64,000 nucleotides of DNA from Sphingobium indicum BiD32 (GCF_000382885.1 NZ_CAVK010000072.1:62001-126000); one strand, 5' to 3'; shown: positions 6,445 through 15,833, numbered from the stretch's first letter. Notes: a model not told the origin generated them from the letters alone. Program-made: numbers and translations.

Positions 6445-9377
6445 CAACCCTTGCCCTCGAGTTCCGTTGCTTCCTGTGCGGTGCCGTCCTCCGAACGGTT
6501 CGCACGCGGGCTGCGGATGGATTGGTGAGCCAGGGCGATGAGAATGAGCACCGTCGTGCCGACCACCACGGCAAAGACGCCGATATCAAACAGCAGTGCG
6601 CTCGCGACCGGTACCGATCCGATCAGCGGAAGATCGAGGTAGCTGAAATGCGTTGATAGGAAGGGATGGCCGAAGAACCAGGCGGCCCCGCCAGTCGCCG
6701 TCGCGCACAAAAGCCCCGCACTGATCCACCGGACCGGCCTGACGTTCAGGCGTGCCTCCACGGCTCTGGTGCCGTTCGCCATGTAGAGGAGAATGATCCC
6801 GATAGACGCCGTCAACCCGGCTGCAAATCCACCGCCCGGAAGATCATGACCCCGCACCAGCAGATAGAGCGCAAGGGTCAATATCACCGGGAACAGCCAT
6901 TCCATGGTGACCCGCGGCACGAGCAGATAATGTCGTGCCGTGTCGCCGACCTTGTTGCCCTTGCGGGCATCGTCGAAGGCATTCTGTCTCTTTTGCTGCA
7001 ACGGCATCTCGACGCTTTCAGCCGCCGGGCGGAAGCGCCTCAGGAGCGAGAACACCGTCAGGGCAACAATCGAGAGGACCGTGATTTCACCGAGCGTATC
7101 GAAACCGCGGAAATCGACAAGGATGACGTTGACGACGTTGGTTCCGCCCCCGCCCGGATAGGCCTGCTCCATGAAGTAGCGCGAGAGTCCCTCCGGTGTA
7201 GGACGGGTCATGATCGCATAGGAAAGAGCGGCGATGCCGGCCCCACCGACAAGGGCGACAAGCAGGTCCGCGCCGCGTCTGTAGCGCACCGAGAACGGCG
7301 CGATTGAACCAGCCCAGAAATCCGAGCGGCGCTGGGGCAGCCAACGCAATCCCAGCAGGAGCAGAACCAGTGTCACGATCTCCACAAGCAGTTGGGTCAG
7401 GCCGAGATCCGGCGCCGACAGCCAGATGAAACTGATGCACGTCGACAGCCCTGCAACGCCGACCATGATGAGCGCGGCCAGCCGGTGGAATTTGGCCTGC
7501 CACGCGGCCGCGATCGCACTGACCCCGCCCAGCATCCAAAGTACCGCGAACACCGGATCAATCAGCGTCCCTGCCACCGGGCCGGCCGTATAGCCCAGCC
7601 TGGCAAGCGGCAGCCCCACGGCGAGGAATGTGGTCAGCACCAGCAAGCGGAGCTGCACTTGCTGCCGCCTTGTCCCGAAGACCCCACGCAATCCGCGCGC
7701 GCCCTCGATGATCGCGGACAACACCGTCTCGAATGTGCGCCGCCCCTTCAACCGTCCGATCACCGGCGAGTTCTGCATGGCGTTCAGTCGCTGGCCGAAA
7801 AGCCGGTAGAGCACCGCACCGCCCACAAGGGCCACAGCGCTCATCAACAGAGGCAGGTTGAACCCGTGCCAGATCGCGAGGCTGTAGACCGGTGTCCGCT
7901 CACCTAGGACCGAACTGACCGCGGTCGTCAACAGCGGACCGATCGTCAGGGCCGGCAAAATCCCGACGAGCAGGCACAGCAGCACCAGGATCTCGATGGG
8001 CAGCCGCATCCAGTGCGGCGCTTCATGCGGCTCGCGAGGCAGTCCCACCGGCGGCGGCCCGAAGAACACCTGATGGATGAAGCGAACCGAGTAGAGTACG
8101 CTGAAGGTGCTGGCCAATGTCGCCAGCACGGGCAGGAAACGATCGAGGATGGTTCCACTGTGCGCCTCGAGCGCCTCGGCGAGGAACATTTCCTTCGACA
8201 GGAAGCCATTGAGCAAGGGAACTCCGGCCATTGCCGCCGCGGCGACCATGGCCAATGTGGCGGTGATCGGCATGAAACGAACCAGCCCGCTAAGCTTGCG
8301 CAAGTCGCGCGTTCCGGTCTCGTGATCAATGATCCCCGCCGCCATGAACAACGATGCCTTGAACGTCGCGTGGTTCACCGTGTGAAATATCGCGGCCACC
8401 GCCGCCAGCGGGCTGCCGAGCCCCAGCAGCAGCGTAATCAGCCCCAGATGGCTTATCGTCGAATAGGCGAGAAGTCCTTTCAGGTCTTGCTGGAAGATCG
8501 CCGCCCAAGCGCCGATCAGCAAGGTCGCAAGCCCCGTCGTCGAGACGATCAGATACCAGCTCTCGGTGCCCGACAGGGCCGGCCAGAACAGAATCAGGAT
8601 GTAGATCCCCGCCTTAACCATCGTTGCCGAGTGGAGATAGGCGGATACCGGCGTTGGCGCGGCCATCGCGTGCGGCAGCCAGAAATGGAACGGGAATTGC
8701 GCGCTCTTCGTGAAGGCGCCGATCAGGACGAGGATCAGCGCCGGAAGATAGAGCGCATGCCCCCGGATTGCCTCGCCCGCAGCCAGAACTCGATCGACGT
8801 CGTAGCTGCCGGCGATGTGGCCGAGCAGCAGGAACCCGACCAGCAGACATACGCCTCCCGTCGCGGTCATGATAAGCGCCATTCGGGCACCGTCGCGAGC
8901 ACTCTGGTTGTGGTGCCAGTAGCCGATCAGCAGGAAGGAGAAGAGGCTGGTCAACTCCCAGAAGAACGCGATCTGGATGAGATTGCCCGACAGGACCAGG
9001 CCCAGCATCGATCCCATGAAGGCCAGCAGGAAACTGAAGAAGCGCGGGACCGGGTCCTCGGCCGACATGTAGTAACGCGCATAAAGCACGACCAACGCCC
9101 CGATACCCAGGATAAGCAGCGCGAAAAGCCACGAGAAGCCGCCGAGGCGGACCGTGAGGTCGAGACCGAGCGACGGCAACCACGGTATCGTATGACGAAC
9201 GATCGCGCCGTCGGCGAGAGCCGGATAGAAGCAAATGAGCAGGCCTAGAGCGGCGAACGTGACACCGCCCGCCATCGCGGCCGCCAGCGTCCGGGCACGC
9301 GTCGGCAGGAACGCCGAAGCCAGACTGCCCAGGAAGGGAAGCGCGAGAATGACGAGAAGATATCGCGCTTCCAACAT
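6444..9377 (-). CDS. mrpA: Mrp/Pha antiporter fused subunit A-B (NuoL-like plus MrpB)
   Basis: 977 aa, first gene of the six-gene operon. Residues about 1-780 are MrpA: NuoL-like proton channel helices with SATMVKAGIYILILFWPAL and HATFKASLFMAAGIIDHETGTRD, then the C-terminal MrpA extension. Residues about 800-950 are an MrpB domain (RGHDLPGGGFAAGL, FDIGVFAVVVGTTVLI). The A-B fusion defines group-2 Mrp (Pha) systems, which therefore have six rather than seven genes. Starts at ATG 9377 with AGGAG about 13 bases upstream. The complex exports Na+ or K+ in exchange for protons, supporting alkaline and salt tolerance. Confidence 0.94.
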   Translation of the reverse strand: MLEARYLLVILALPFLGSLASAFLPTRARTLAAAMAGGVTFAALGLLICFYPALADGAIVRHTIPWLPSLGLDLTVRLGGFSWLFALLILGIGALVVLYARYYMSAEDPVPRFFSFLLAFMGSMLGLVLSGNLIQIAFFWELTSLFSFLLIGYWHHNQSARDGARMALIMTATGGVCLLVGFLLLGHIAGSYDVDRVLAAGEAIRGHALYLPALILVLIGAFTKSAQFPFHFWLPHAMAAPTPVSAYLHSATMVKAGIYILILFWPALSGTESWYLIVSTTGLATLLIGAWAAIFQQDLKGLLAYSTISHLGLITLLLGLGSPLAAVAAIFHTVNHATFKASLFMAAGIIDHETGTRDLRKLSGLVRFMPITATLAMVAAAAMAGVPLLNGFLSKEMFLAEALEAHSGTILDRFLPVLATLASTFSVLYSVRFIHQVFFGPPPVGLPREPHEAPHWMRLPIEILVLLCLLVGILPALTIGPLLTTAVSSVLGERTPVYSLAIWHGFNLPLLMSAVALVGGAVLYRLFGQRLNAMQNSPVIGRLKGRRTFETVLSAIIEGARGLRGVFGTRRQQVQLRLLVLTTFLAVGLPLARLGYTAGPVAGTLIDPVFAVLWMLGGVSAIAAAWQAKFHRLAALIMVGVAGLSTCISFIWLSAPDLGLTQLLVEIVTLVLLLLGLRWLPQRRSDFWAGSIAPFSVRYRRGADLLVALVGGAGIAALSYAIMTRPTPEGLSRYFMEQAYPGGGGTNVVNVILVDFRGFDTLGEITVLSIVALTVFSLLRRFRPAAESVEMPLQQKRQNAFDDARKGNKVGDTARHYLLVPRVTMEWLFPVILTLALYLLVRGHDLPGGGFAAGLTASIGIILLYMANGTRAVEARLNVRPVRWISAGLLCATATGGAAWFFGHPFLSTHFSYLDLPLIGSVPVASALLFDIGVFAVVVGTTVLILIALAHQSIRSPRANRSEDGTAQEATELEGKG

Positions 9378-9753
9378 GGGGGACGGGCTGCTCCTGGTTG
9401 CCTGATGTATCCCCTCGAGGACTTTCTGACGTTATGGTTGAAGTTTGGCGTCAGGGGCAAGGCTTGGTGATGCCTTTATTCTTTTCACCGTGCTGCGCCG
9501 CACGCGGCTTACCCGATTGCAGACAATCTATCCTGCCAGCAGGGCGCCGTTCGAAGAAGATTGGTGTAGCGGAGGCGGACAGCCGGAACACCTTGTCCTG
9601 AAGCAAGCCCAGCGACCAGCGGCTCCGCATTCGCAGCCCTGTTTTGAGAGCACCGCGCGACCGGTTCCAGGCGCCGAGCCTTCAGCCCCGGGCTGGCCTT
9701 GCCCCCACGAACCGACTAGCCTCATGCCTTACGGCAGAATGAAGGAGTAGCCC
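9378..9753. other. Divergent intergenic region between mrpA and usp, 376 bases
   Basis: Must hold the promoters of the mrp operon (minus strand) and usp (plus strand). I read all frames and found no convincing gene or remnant, and no clear operator. A GAAGGAG ribosome site ends it in front of usp. Confidence 0.5.
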
Positions 9754-10653
9754 TTGACCGAGCTCATATCCATCCAGCCTCGCAGGATACTCGTTGCGAC
9801 CGACCTCACTCCGCGCAGTGATCGCGCGCTCGATCGTGCCGTCCAATTGGCAGCAGAATTCGGCGCCGAGCTAATCGCCGCTCATATCCTGGACCCGGCG
9901 GAAACCCCCCAATATTTCGTCGACCGAAGCCGCCGATCATGGCGCAGGATTCCCGATCCGGTCGAACGAATGCGCTGGCAGCTAAGGCGCGACCTTGGTG
10001 GAGCATCCGAGGGAATCCGCGTGATCGTCGAAGAAGGCAATCCGGCTGAAAAACTCATCGATCTCGCGATACGCGAACAATGCGACCTGATCGTCACGGG
10101 CGATGCCGGTCCGGAATCCTTGAGCCGCATGATCTTCGGCAGTACCATCAACCGTATTGTCCGAGGTTCGACGGCACCCGTCCTCATGGTGCATGACAGG
10201 CCTACCCGGCGCTATCGGGACATCGTGATTGCCACCGATTTTACCGAAGCTTCGCTTCAGGCGCTCCAAACGGTCGCGGCCTTCTTCCCCACAAGCGATC
10301 TGACATTGTTTCATGGCTACGACATCCCTTACGCCGGCTTTATCGTCGACCGCGACATCGAGAGCGAACTCCGATCGATAGAGAAGGAGATCACGACGAA
10401 GTTCATGGCGGACGCCCGTATTACACCTAATGTGAAAAGCAGAACGGCAGTCATGATAGAGCATGGCTCGCCCGACGCCCTGTTGGGCGATTTCATCGAC
10501 GAGCACAGCAGCGATCTCACGGTCATCGGTAGTCATGGGCGCGGCGCTATTTTCGATGCCCTGATCGGAAGCAATGCCAAGCGTCTGGTCGAGAGGCTCG
10601 AAGGAGATTTGCTCATCATCCGCTATATCGAGGGCGAGCAAGCCGATCGCTGA
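9754..10653 (+). CDS. Universal stress protein with two UspA domains
   Basis: 299 aa tandem UspA protein. Domain 1 (residues 6-146) starts PRRILVATDLTPRSDRALDRA and has a weakened nucleotide loop (GDAGPESLSRMIFGSTINRI). Domain 2 (150-295) starts RDIVIATDFTEASLQAL and keeps the full G-2x-G-9x-G-S ATP-binding loop (GSHGRGAIFDALIGSNAKRL). The TTG start at 9754 is supported by GAAGGAG eight bases upstream. Cytoplasmic stress protein; the single gene is divergent from the mrp operon, fitting a general ion/redox stress cluster. Confidence 0.92.
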   Translation: MTELISIQPRRILVATDLTPRSDRALDRAVQLAAEFGAELIAAHILDPAETPQYFVDRSRRSWRRIPDPVERMRWQLRRDLGGASEGIRVIVEEGNPAEKLIDLAIREQCDLIVTGDAGPESLSRMIFGSTINRIVRGSTAPVLMVHDRPTRRYRDIVIATDFTEASLQALQTVAAFFPTSDLTLFHGYDIPYAGFIVDRDIESELRSIEKEITTKFMADARITPNVKSRTAVMIEHGSPDALLGDFIDEHSSDLTVIGSHGRGAIFDALIGSNAKRLVERLEGDLLIIRYIEGEQADR

Positions 10654-10683
10654 ACGCATCCGCGCCCTGGGCTTCCCTGCTCC

Positions 10684-10821
10684 TGGCAACGATATTCTGG
10701 CGGATGATCGAACGCGTCGCACGGCTGAGACTGACCGTGAACGGGAGATGTGATAGATCGTCGGCCATCAGCGCCACTTCTCCCGCTTCTTTGAGCCAAT
10801 CGACGATCTGGACCTTTAGAT
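10684..10821 (-). pseudogene. Remnant of a heavy-metal P1B-type ATPase, C-terminal part
   Basis: On the minus strand one frame reads VDWLKEAGEVALMADDL then SHLPFTVSLSRATRSIIRQN, closely resembling the segment after the GDGxNDxP motif of Cu/Zn/Cd P-type ATPases (A-D-V-A-L-M-x-D-D-L, then L-S-R-A-T-R-x-I-I-R-Q-N). No start, phosphorylation motif or complete transmembrane part remains within a few hundred bases, so this is a decayed fragment. It lies between usp and the META lipoprotein gene. Boundaries are approximate. Confidence 0.62.
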
Positions 10822-10894
10822 CGCGAGAAACATTTATTAACCGAACCTCCCCTCACCAGACCTTTTACGCCTCTTGATCCGAAGGAACAATTCG

Positions 10895-11326
10895 ATGCCC
10901 CTTTTCAAGCCGACTATAGCCGCTGTAGCAACTGTACTGATCTCCGCTTGTGCCACGCCAGGTTCAAACATGTCGTCATCCCAGCCCGCGAGTCTCAATA
11001 TCCTTCAGGCGGGTGAGTGGAAGGTCGAGGATATAGGCGGTCAAGGCGTGATCGATAACTCACCGGCGACGCTTCTGTTCAGCAAAGATGGCAAGCTTTC
11101 AGGCAATGCGAGTTGCAACCGCCTGATAGCCAGTTATACGGTAAACGGCACCAAGCTGACTATCAGTCCTGCCGGAACTACGATGATGGCATGCGCGCCT
11201 GCGTTGATGAATCAGGAGCAAAAGCTGGTCGATCTGCTCAGCACGGTCACAAGCTACAGCATAGATCAGACTGGGGCGCTCATCCTTGCATCTACATCGG
11301 GCAAGAAGCTCATAGCCCGCCGTTGA
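10895..11326 (+). CDS. META-domain lipoprotein (HslJ-like)
   Basis: 143 aa. The N-terminus is a lipoprotein signal (MPLFKPTIAAVATVLISAC) with lipobox L-I-S-A-C, predicting lipidation at Cys19. The rest is one META domain: GEWKVEDIGGQGV, GNASCNRLIASYTVNG and TTMMACAPALMNQEQKLVDLL, the usual C-N and M-A-C landmarks. HslJ-type proteins are linked to heat resistance and novobiocin tolerance; the exact role here is unknown. ATG 10895 is preferred over an in-frame start seven codons earlier because GAAGGA lies just upstream and the signal peptide begins there. Confidence 0.88.
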   Translation: MPLFKPTIAAVATVLISACATPGSNMSSSQPASLNILQAGEWKVEDIGGQGVIDNSPATLLFSKDGKLSGNASCNRLIASYTVNGTKLTISPAGTTMMACAPALMNQEQKLVDLLSTVTSYSIDQTGALILASTSGKKLIARR

Positions 11327-11666
11327 CCTGTGTGGGGTGAGGGAACTGCGATAAAGGCCTTGCCGTGCTTGCCCTTCATGCTGGCCATGATGTCCGGAGC
11401 CGTGCCAGCGACTGCAATCTCACCCTATTGTCACGATCTCACCCGAAATGGAGTTGGGAAGTACGAGCCCATCGTGCCTTTTCAGGCAAGCCCAGGCCAT
11501 TGGATGAGGTCCGCACGCTGATCCATACGAAGCGAGAGTGCAAGCTCTTGGCGGTCGCAAGCCCTTGAAGGTTATGAATTTCCGGCGCGCCAGCGGCTTT
11601 GCACTCGATGCCTCACTGTTCCTGCCAGTCCGCTGTCGCCCGCTGCTAGCCTTGGCAAACCGAAAG
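11327..11666. other. Intergenic region, 340 bases
   Basis: No gene recognised. Both strands contain short open stretches with no start, ribosome site or family similarity that I can identify. It contains the upstream region of the acetyltransferase gene. Confidence 0.4.
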
Positions 11667-12182
11667 ATGCTGCCGATGAACAAGCGACCAATGGCACCAT
11701 ATCGCTGGATACCTGCTTCCCCCGATAGCGCCGCCACGATCGCGGCCATCGCAGTGCAAGTCCACCCCGGTCATCCTGAGCGCGAGACGGTGTTCGCCAA
11801 TCGACTTGCCCTTTATTCTGCGGGATGCCTCCTGCTGGTCGATGATGGCAGCCGAAACATATTGGGCTACGTGCTGGCGCATCCATGGAAGCGTGATCAC
11901 AGCATCATGCTCGATCAAATAATAGAAAAACTCCCAATTTGGCCAGACTGCTTCTACCTGCATGATATTGCGTTGCTGCCCGAAACGCGTGGTCGAGGCA
12001 TGGGGTATGCCGGCATCGCCGCGATCGAGAAAATTGCTCACAACGAACGACTTCCCTCGATTTCGCTCGTGGCCTTATCTGGCGCCCTGCCTTTCTGGAC
12101 GCGCAACGGATTCCAGCCAACTGGCAAACCTGTGAGCCCAGACTACGGACCTGACGCGCGATATTTATCCAAGCCGCTATAG
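11667..12182 (+). CDS. GNAT-family N-acetyltransferase
   Basis: About 171 aa. The GNAT acetyl-CoA-binding motif A is visible as FYLHDIALLPETRGRGMGYAG (split: FYLHDIALLPE and TRGRGMGYAG, an R-G-x-G-x-G/A type loop), followed by ISLVALSGALPFWTRNGFQPTG, the C-terminal motif B. Substrate unknown. Start is uncertain: in-frame ATGs at 11667, 11676 and 11691 are all possible, and the protein similarity seems to begin at PYRWIPASPD just after 11691. Confidence 0.82.
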   Translation: MLPMNKRPMAPYRWIPASPDSAATIAAIAVQVHPGHPERETVFANRLALYSAGCLLLVDDGSRNILGYVLAHPWKRDHSIMLDQIIEKLPIWPDCFYLHDIALLPETRGRGMGYAGIAAIEKIAHNERLPSISLVALSGALPFWTRNGFQPTGKPVSPDYGPDARYLSKPL

Positions 12183-12249
12183 GATCGGACAAACAGGTCA
12201 GGAATGCCCGGCCGACCAAGGAAAGGCCGGTAACGGTCCACTCTGCCCG

Positions 12250-12384
12250 CTACAAACGAATGGAAAGAGCCTGGCTACGCCGTGGGGAGGCCCCTGCCCT
12301 CCTCCTCAGCCTTCCCGTGCTCATCAACAGGTCAGCAACAGCATCAAGCCATTCGAGGTACTCAGCGCGGTTGCTCCCTTGCAT
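12250..12384 (-). CDS. Small ORF downstream of the serine recombinase, unknown
   Basis: 44 codons starting 13 bases after the recombinase stop on the same strand, encoding MQGSNRAEYLEWLDAVADLL then a basic tail. The first half looks like real protein (amphipathic, balanced composition), the second half is arginine-rich and may be read-through of noncoding DNA. No family recognised. Could be a small partner of the recombinase or a truncated gene. Confidence 0.3.
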   Translation of the reverse strand: MQGSNRAEYLEWLDAVADLLMSTGRLRRRAGASPRRSQALSIRL

Positions 12385-12397
12385 TCCGCAACCGCCT

Positions 12398-13285
12398 TTA
12401 CTCCAACAAGCCAAGATGCCGTGCCCGCTCCTTTTCTCGCCGGACGCCTTCGGCCGACCACGTCAGACCACCGCGGGCCGTTGGTTCACGCAGATCTCGT
12501 GTAAGCCAGTTCGCCAAATCGCGTAGTGTTGCTTCAGGGTAATGCCGGATCCGATCCGCGATAAGGCGCGCGACCCGTGTGTCCGGTGGCAATCGCGGGG
12601 CTTTGTCAAGGATCACGCGGTCGGCGTAGCCTGCATGCACAAGCGCGCGGCAGGCCTTGACCAAGGTCCGTTCAGAAAATGACCTGACCGGCGGCGTGAT
12701 CGATTGCAACTGCCGCACGACAAGTTTCCAGGGAAGATGCGGGCGCAGCCGCTCGACAGTCGGCAGCCACCGGTGCCGGCCACCGAGCAGATCGTTGAGA
12801 TAACGCTCGCGGTGGCCATAGCCAATCTCCGCGATGGCGTGCCTATCTCGCGCCCGCATCTTTGGATTTCCGGGCTTGGCGCCACGTGCCACGGCCGCTT
12901 TCAGCCCTGCTCGCGTGCGTTCACGAATGAGGGCCCGCTCGAATTCCGCAAAGGCGCCCAGCATCTGGGTCATCAACATGCCCTGGGCGCTACCCGTGTC
13001 GATCGGGTCAAGGATGGATCGGAAGTACGCACCTTTCTTCCTGAGCGTCTCCGCGACCTCCAGAAGATGCGAAAGCGAACGGGCGAGCCGGTCAATTCGC
13101 ACCACCAGCAGGGTGTCCCCTTCCCCCGCTCGATCGATTGCGCGTGCCAGCTGCGGCCGTTCGCGGCTCGCGCCGCTCGCCTTGTCCTCAAAGATGGTCG
13201 CACACCCGGCGGCACGAAGCGCATCGAGCTGCGCCGCGGTGTCCTGCTCATCCGTCGACACCCGCGCATACCCGATAATCGCCAT
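12398..13285 (-). CDS. Serine recombinase/resolvase (long Tn3-type)
   Basis: 295 aa. Residues 1-140 are the resolvase catalytic domain: MAIIGYARVSTDEQDTAAQL with the nucleophile serine at 10, then VVRIDRLARSLSHLLEV with catalytic arginines and FAEFERALIRERTRAGL at the end of the E helix. Residues 140-295 form an extended C-terminal region, longer than gamma-delta resolvase, with a helix-turn-helix-like RSFSERTLVKACRALVHAGY. ATG 13285 is chosen because the family begins MxxIGYARVS; the upstream extension has no support. On plasmids such enzymes resolve multimers or derive from transposons. A palindrome at 13342-13355 may be part of its site. Confidence 0.88.
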   Translation of the reverse strand: MAIIGYARVSTDEQDTAAQLDALRAAGCATIFEDKASGASRERPQLARAIDRAGEGDTLLVVRIDRLARSLSHLLEVAETLRKKGAYFRSILDPIDTGSAQGMLMTQMLGAFAEFERALIRERTRAGLKAAVARGAKPGNPKMRARDRHAIAEIGYGHRERYLNDLLGGRHRWLPTVERLRPHLPWKLVVRQLQSITPPVRSFSERTLVKACRALVHAGYADRVILDKAPRLPPDTRVARLIADRIRHYPEATLRDLANWLTRDLREPTARGGLTWSAEGVRREKERARHLGLLE

Positions 13286-13743
13286 CCCAAACCTGCCTTT
13301 TTTCTCCAGGGGTGGCTTTGTCACAAATAGCCAAATGAGGTCAACCGACCGGTTGCCCCCGTATGATATAGATATACCGAGCTCTGGCCAATGCCGAATG
13401 GTGGAGGTCAACTCGACCCGGCGACGTTGCCCCTGCACTGTCCGCCTCTTCCCGATGCCCGACGAGCGGCCGGACAAAGTCAGGCATGCCTTGCGAAACA
13501 AACCTCCATGACGCCCGGTTTTCCTGGGTTTCGCGTGCCGCGCGATGAACCCCGCCTACTGAAAGCGCAGAGATTTGGAACCGCTCAAACCCGCCACACC
13601 TGGAATAAGTGCCGCTTGCTGAGATTGGCAGGAACCACTTCTGGGATCGTGACGCGCCTGGCGTCCAATCGATAGCGATGGATCAGCTCCAGGGAGTATC
13701 CTGGCAAAGTTGACTGAGAGGCACTTTCAGTAAACAATCAGGC
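13286..13743. other. Intergenic region with a palindrome upstream of the recombinase (possible res/operator)
   Basis: Contains CAACCG-AC-CGGTTG at 13342-13355, a 6-bp-arm palindrome 57 bases upstream of the recombinase ATG and next to an AT-rich stretch (TATGATATAGATATAC at 13362-13377). The position fits a resolution site or autoregulatory operator. The remaining 360 bases have no gene I can support. Confidence 0.4.
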
Positions 13744-14763
13744 ATGGGCAAGACGCTGCATCATGGTCGCTATGGCCCCGAATATACGCCGATCATGGCT
13801 TCCGCGATAACATCCTGCACGGCGGCAATTTCCCGGCTTGATGCCCGGATTTGCGTAAGTTCGATATCTTCGGCATGGACAACACGCGCTGCCTGGAGCG
13901 GCTATGCACGGGCCCTGCAATTGCAAGGTGTCGAGATCGACGAGATCGACGTATTTTCTTGGGGCTGCGGCCTCCAAATCCCAGGGCGTCCGATCCGTGC
14001 GACAAACACCGATTCGTTCGAACAGTTCGAGAATTGGCGCGCGACCTTGCGTAGCAACGACCCGTTCGTCTGGCGCGATGCCCTTCCCACCGCCATCAGC
14101 GACGCCGCGGTTGCAACCGAGCACCCTTCCCTCGTTCGCGCACTCGATCGCGTACGGCAGCACGCCCGCCTCGATGCGACAATCACCCCCTGGACTGGCC
14201 TTCCCTTCGAACTGCGCGACCAGAGACTGACGGCGGCCCCCCTGCCCTGCCTGACTGGTGGCGCCAAAGCACTGCGCCTCAAGCATCAGCCGGCCGGCTC
14301 TGACTGGCTCACCGCGGTCCGCGCGCTTGAAAGGGCTGCAGTTGATGGCCTGGCGCGGCTTGATCATCTGGAACGGCTCTACCGCGATGCCCAGCGAGCG
14401 ATCGCGGGCGAATACCGGGTCGGCGCCCTTCCCTCGCTCGCGGCTCTCAGCTGCCACCGGCCATTGCTGTCGCCCCAATCGGTGGCGAACACTCTCGGAA
14501 TGAGTGTTGCCGGTGCGAGCAAGCTGTTGGCACGCGCGGTTTCGACCGGCCTGCTCATCGAAACCACAACCCGGCAAACCTGGCGAATTTTCCTTGCTGC
14601 CGATCTGGCGATTGACTTCGGCTATGCGAAGCCCAAGCGAGGCCGACCCGTGAGTGCTGCTCCTCCCCCACCAGCCAGTCGGGAACTATCGGCTGTGTTT
14701 GATGCATTCGACGAAGAGATGGCGGCGATCGACAGCCTGCTCGCTGGATCAGGAGCGGCCTAA
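13744..14763 (+). CDS. DUF1612 / RHE_PE00001-family protein with helix-turn-helix
   Basis: 339 aa. Resembles a family found on rhizobial and sphingomonad plasmids next to replication or partition genes. Visible parts: an N-terminal SRLDARICVSSISSAW region, a central VRALERAAVDGLARLDHLERL helical region, and a C-terminal winged-helix-like segment (ALSCHRPLLSPQSVANTLGM followed by SVAGASKLLARAVSTGLL) fit for DNA binding. Function not established. The start may be the ATG at 13798 instead, since similarity to relatives seems to begin there. It lies between the recombinase and the origin region. Confidence 0.72.
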   Translation: MGKTLHHGRYGPEYTPIMASAITSCTAAISRLDARICVSSISSAWTTRAAWSGYARALQLQGVEIDEIDVFSWGCGLQIPGRPIRATNTDSFEQFENWRATLRSNDPFVWRDALPTAISDAAVATEHPSLVRALDRVRQHARLDATITPWTGLPFELRDQRLTAAPLPCLTGGAKALRLKHQPAGSDWLTAVRALERAAVDGLARLDHLERLYRDAQRAIAGEYRVGALPSLAALSCHRPLLSPQSVANTLGMSVAGASKLLARAVSTGLLIETTTRQTWRIFLAADLAIDFGYAKPKRGRPVSAAPPPPASRELSAVFDAFDEEMAAIDSLLAGSGAA

Positions 14764-15230
14764 TTGTTCTCTTTTTGTATGAAGCGAGTGGTTGAAATAG
14801 CCCGCGCCAGCGGCACATACTCCTCCAAGAAGACCGTTCGACCCAGTTCAGGTCCTCAAACTGCAGGAAACAAGCCCTCCAGAGAGGCCCATGCAGCGCG
14901 ATTTTGAGAGTTTCCGATGCGGAAGTCGCCAGGGCGGCCCTTCGCGCCTGACGGGCTCCGTAAGGCCAATGTGGGCTGTTTCGTCTTTTGTTCCATTTGC
15001 AGGCGCCCGTGACGGTTGTCTGCCGCGTTTGTTGGATACGCAAGGGACTTGTGATTGGCTAGCCGGCTCAGGGCGCGCGATAAGGGGTGCGTCGAGATCG
15101 ACGGGCGGAAGAATGCGACCGGCAGGTCGAATGGAACGGCTTGCGTCGTTTGGCGGGGTCGTTCCATTCTTTTCGATCCAGAGCCTAGCCCATATGATTT
15201 CCGCAGTTGCGTTGGGTTGCCCTCCCCTCC
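14764..15230. other. Noncoding DNA before the origin, 467 bases
   Basis: No gene supported on either strand. It separates the DUF1612 gene from the AT-rich stretch and iterons and may contain the far side of the replication origin. Confidence 0.4.
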
Positions 15231-15375
15231 CCCATTTTTTTGCTCTCAATCATTTTTCAAAAGAGAGGAAAGCGCCGCAGGCGCTGTTAATTCCTTTAGA
15301 CTCTAAGATAGAAAGTTAGCCTGTGGATTGGGTATCCCCGACTCGCGGATTCATCGTGAGTCGCGGCGTGCTGTC

Positions 15376-15480
15376 CGTTCCCGTAATACCGTCAGTCCGT
15401 TCCTGAAATACCGATTGGGACGTTCCCATTGGACCGTGATTCGGTTCCTGATGTACCGTGCAGCGTTCCTGAAATACCGT
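15376..15480 (+). repeat. Iteron array, five direct 17-bp repeats
   Basis: Copies at 15376-15392, 15398-15414, 15421-15437, 15443-15459 and 15464-15480 match the consensus CGTTCCTGAAATACCGT. Start-to-start spacings are 22, 23, 22 and 21 bases, i.e. two helical turns, so the initiator would bind on one face of DNA. Outer parts CGTTCC and ACCGT are the best conserved; the middle varies most in copy 3. Confidence 0.85.
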
Positions 15481-15516
15481 GAGGCAATCGTCCGGTGCGG
15501 AGCCCTCAGTCGGTCG

Positions 15517-15532
15517 GTAAAACGCGTTTTAC
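15517..15532. repeat. parS-like palindrome, copy 1
   Basis: Perfect 16-bp palindrome GTAAAACGCGTTTTAC just beyond the iteron array. The same 16 bases recur at 17547-17562 between parB and repA. Two copies flanking the rep gene of a ParAB plasmid suggest ParB (centromere) sites, though the sequence is not the chromosomal parS consensus. Confidence 0.6.
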
Positions 15533-15833
15533 TCGATGCTATCTTCATGGAATACCTGATTTTTCTGACGCTCGACAGCACAAAAGGGTGCTTGATATGG
15601 GGCGAATTGATCCTGGGTAACGGCTTTTGCGTCCTGAACTTCTGAGTGCCTGCGCGCGCGGGCTGATCTCGCCCACGGTATATTGGGAACGGCTTAAGCT
15701 TGCCTCGCAACCATGACCGGCAAAGTCTGCGCCGAAGCCGGGCGCTATGTCCGCTGTAAGGCTACTGCTTTGCAGTCTTTCGGCGCCGTGGACGCTGATC
15801 TTTGACGAGAAGAGCTTGGTTTGAGTGGGGTGT

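Noticed and set aside
8013-9248. 411-aa plus-strand frame inside mrpA
   Set aside because: Gln/Arg/Glu-rich composition typical of the opposite strand of a membrane protein gene.
13331-13400. Transposon or IS6-type terminal repeat near the recombinase (GGCTTTGTCACAAATAGCC)
   Set aside because: Resembles IS ends superficially but has no partner repeat or target duplication that I can find.
15376-15480. CRISPR array
   Set aside because: Repeats are 17 bp with 4-6 bp gaps, next to repA; this is an iteron array, and no cas genes are present.
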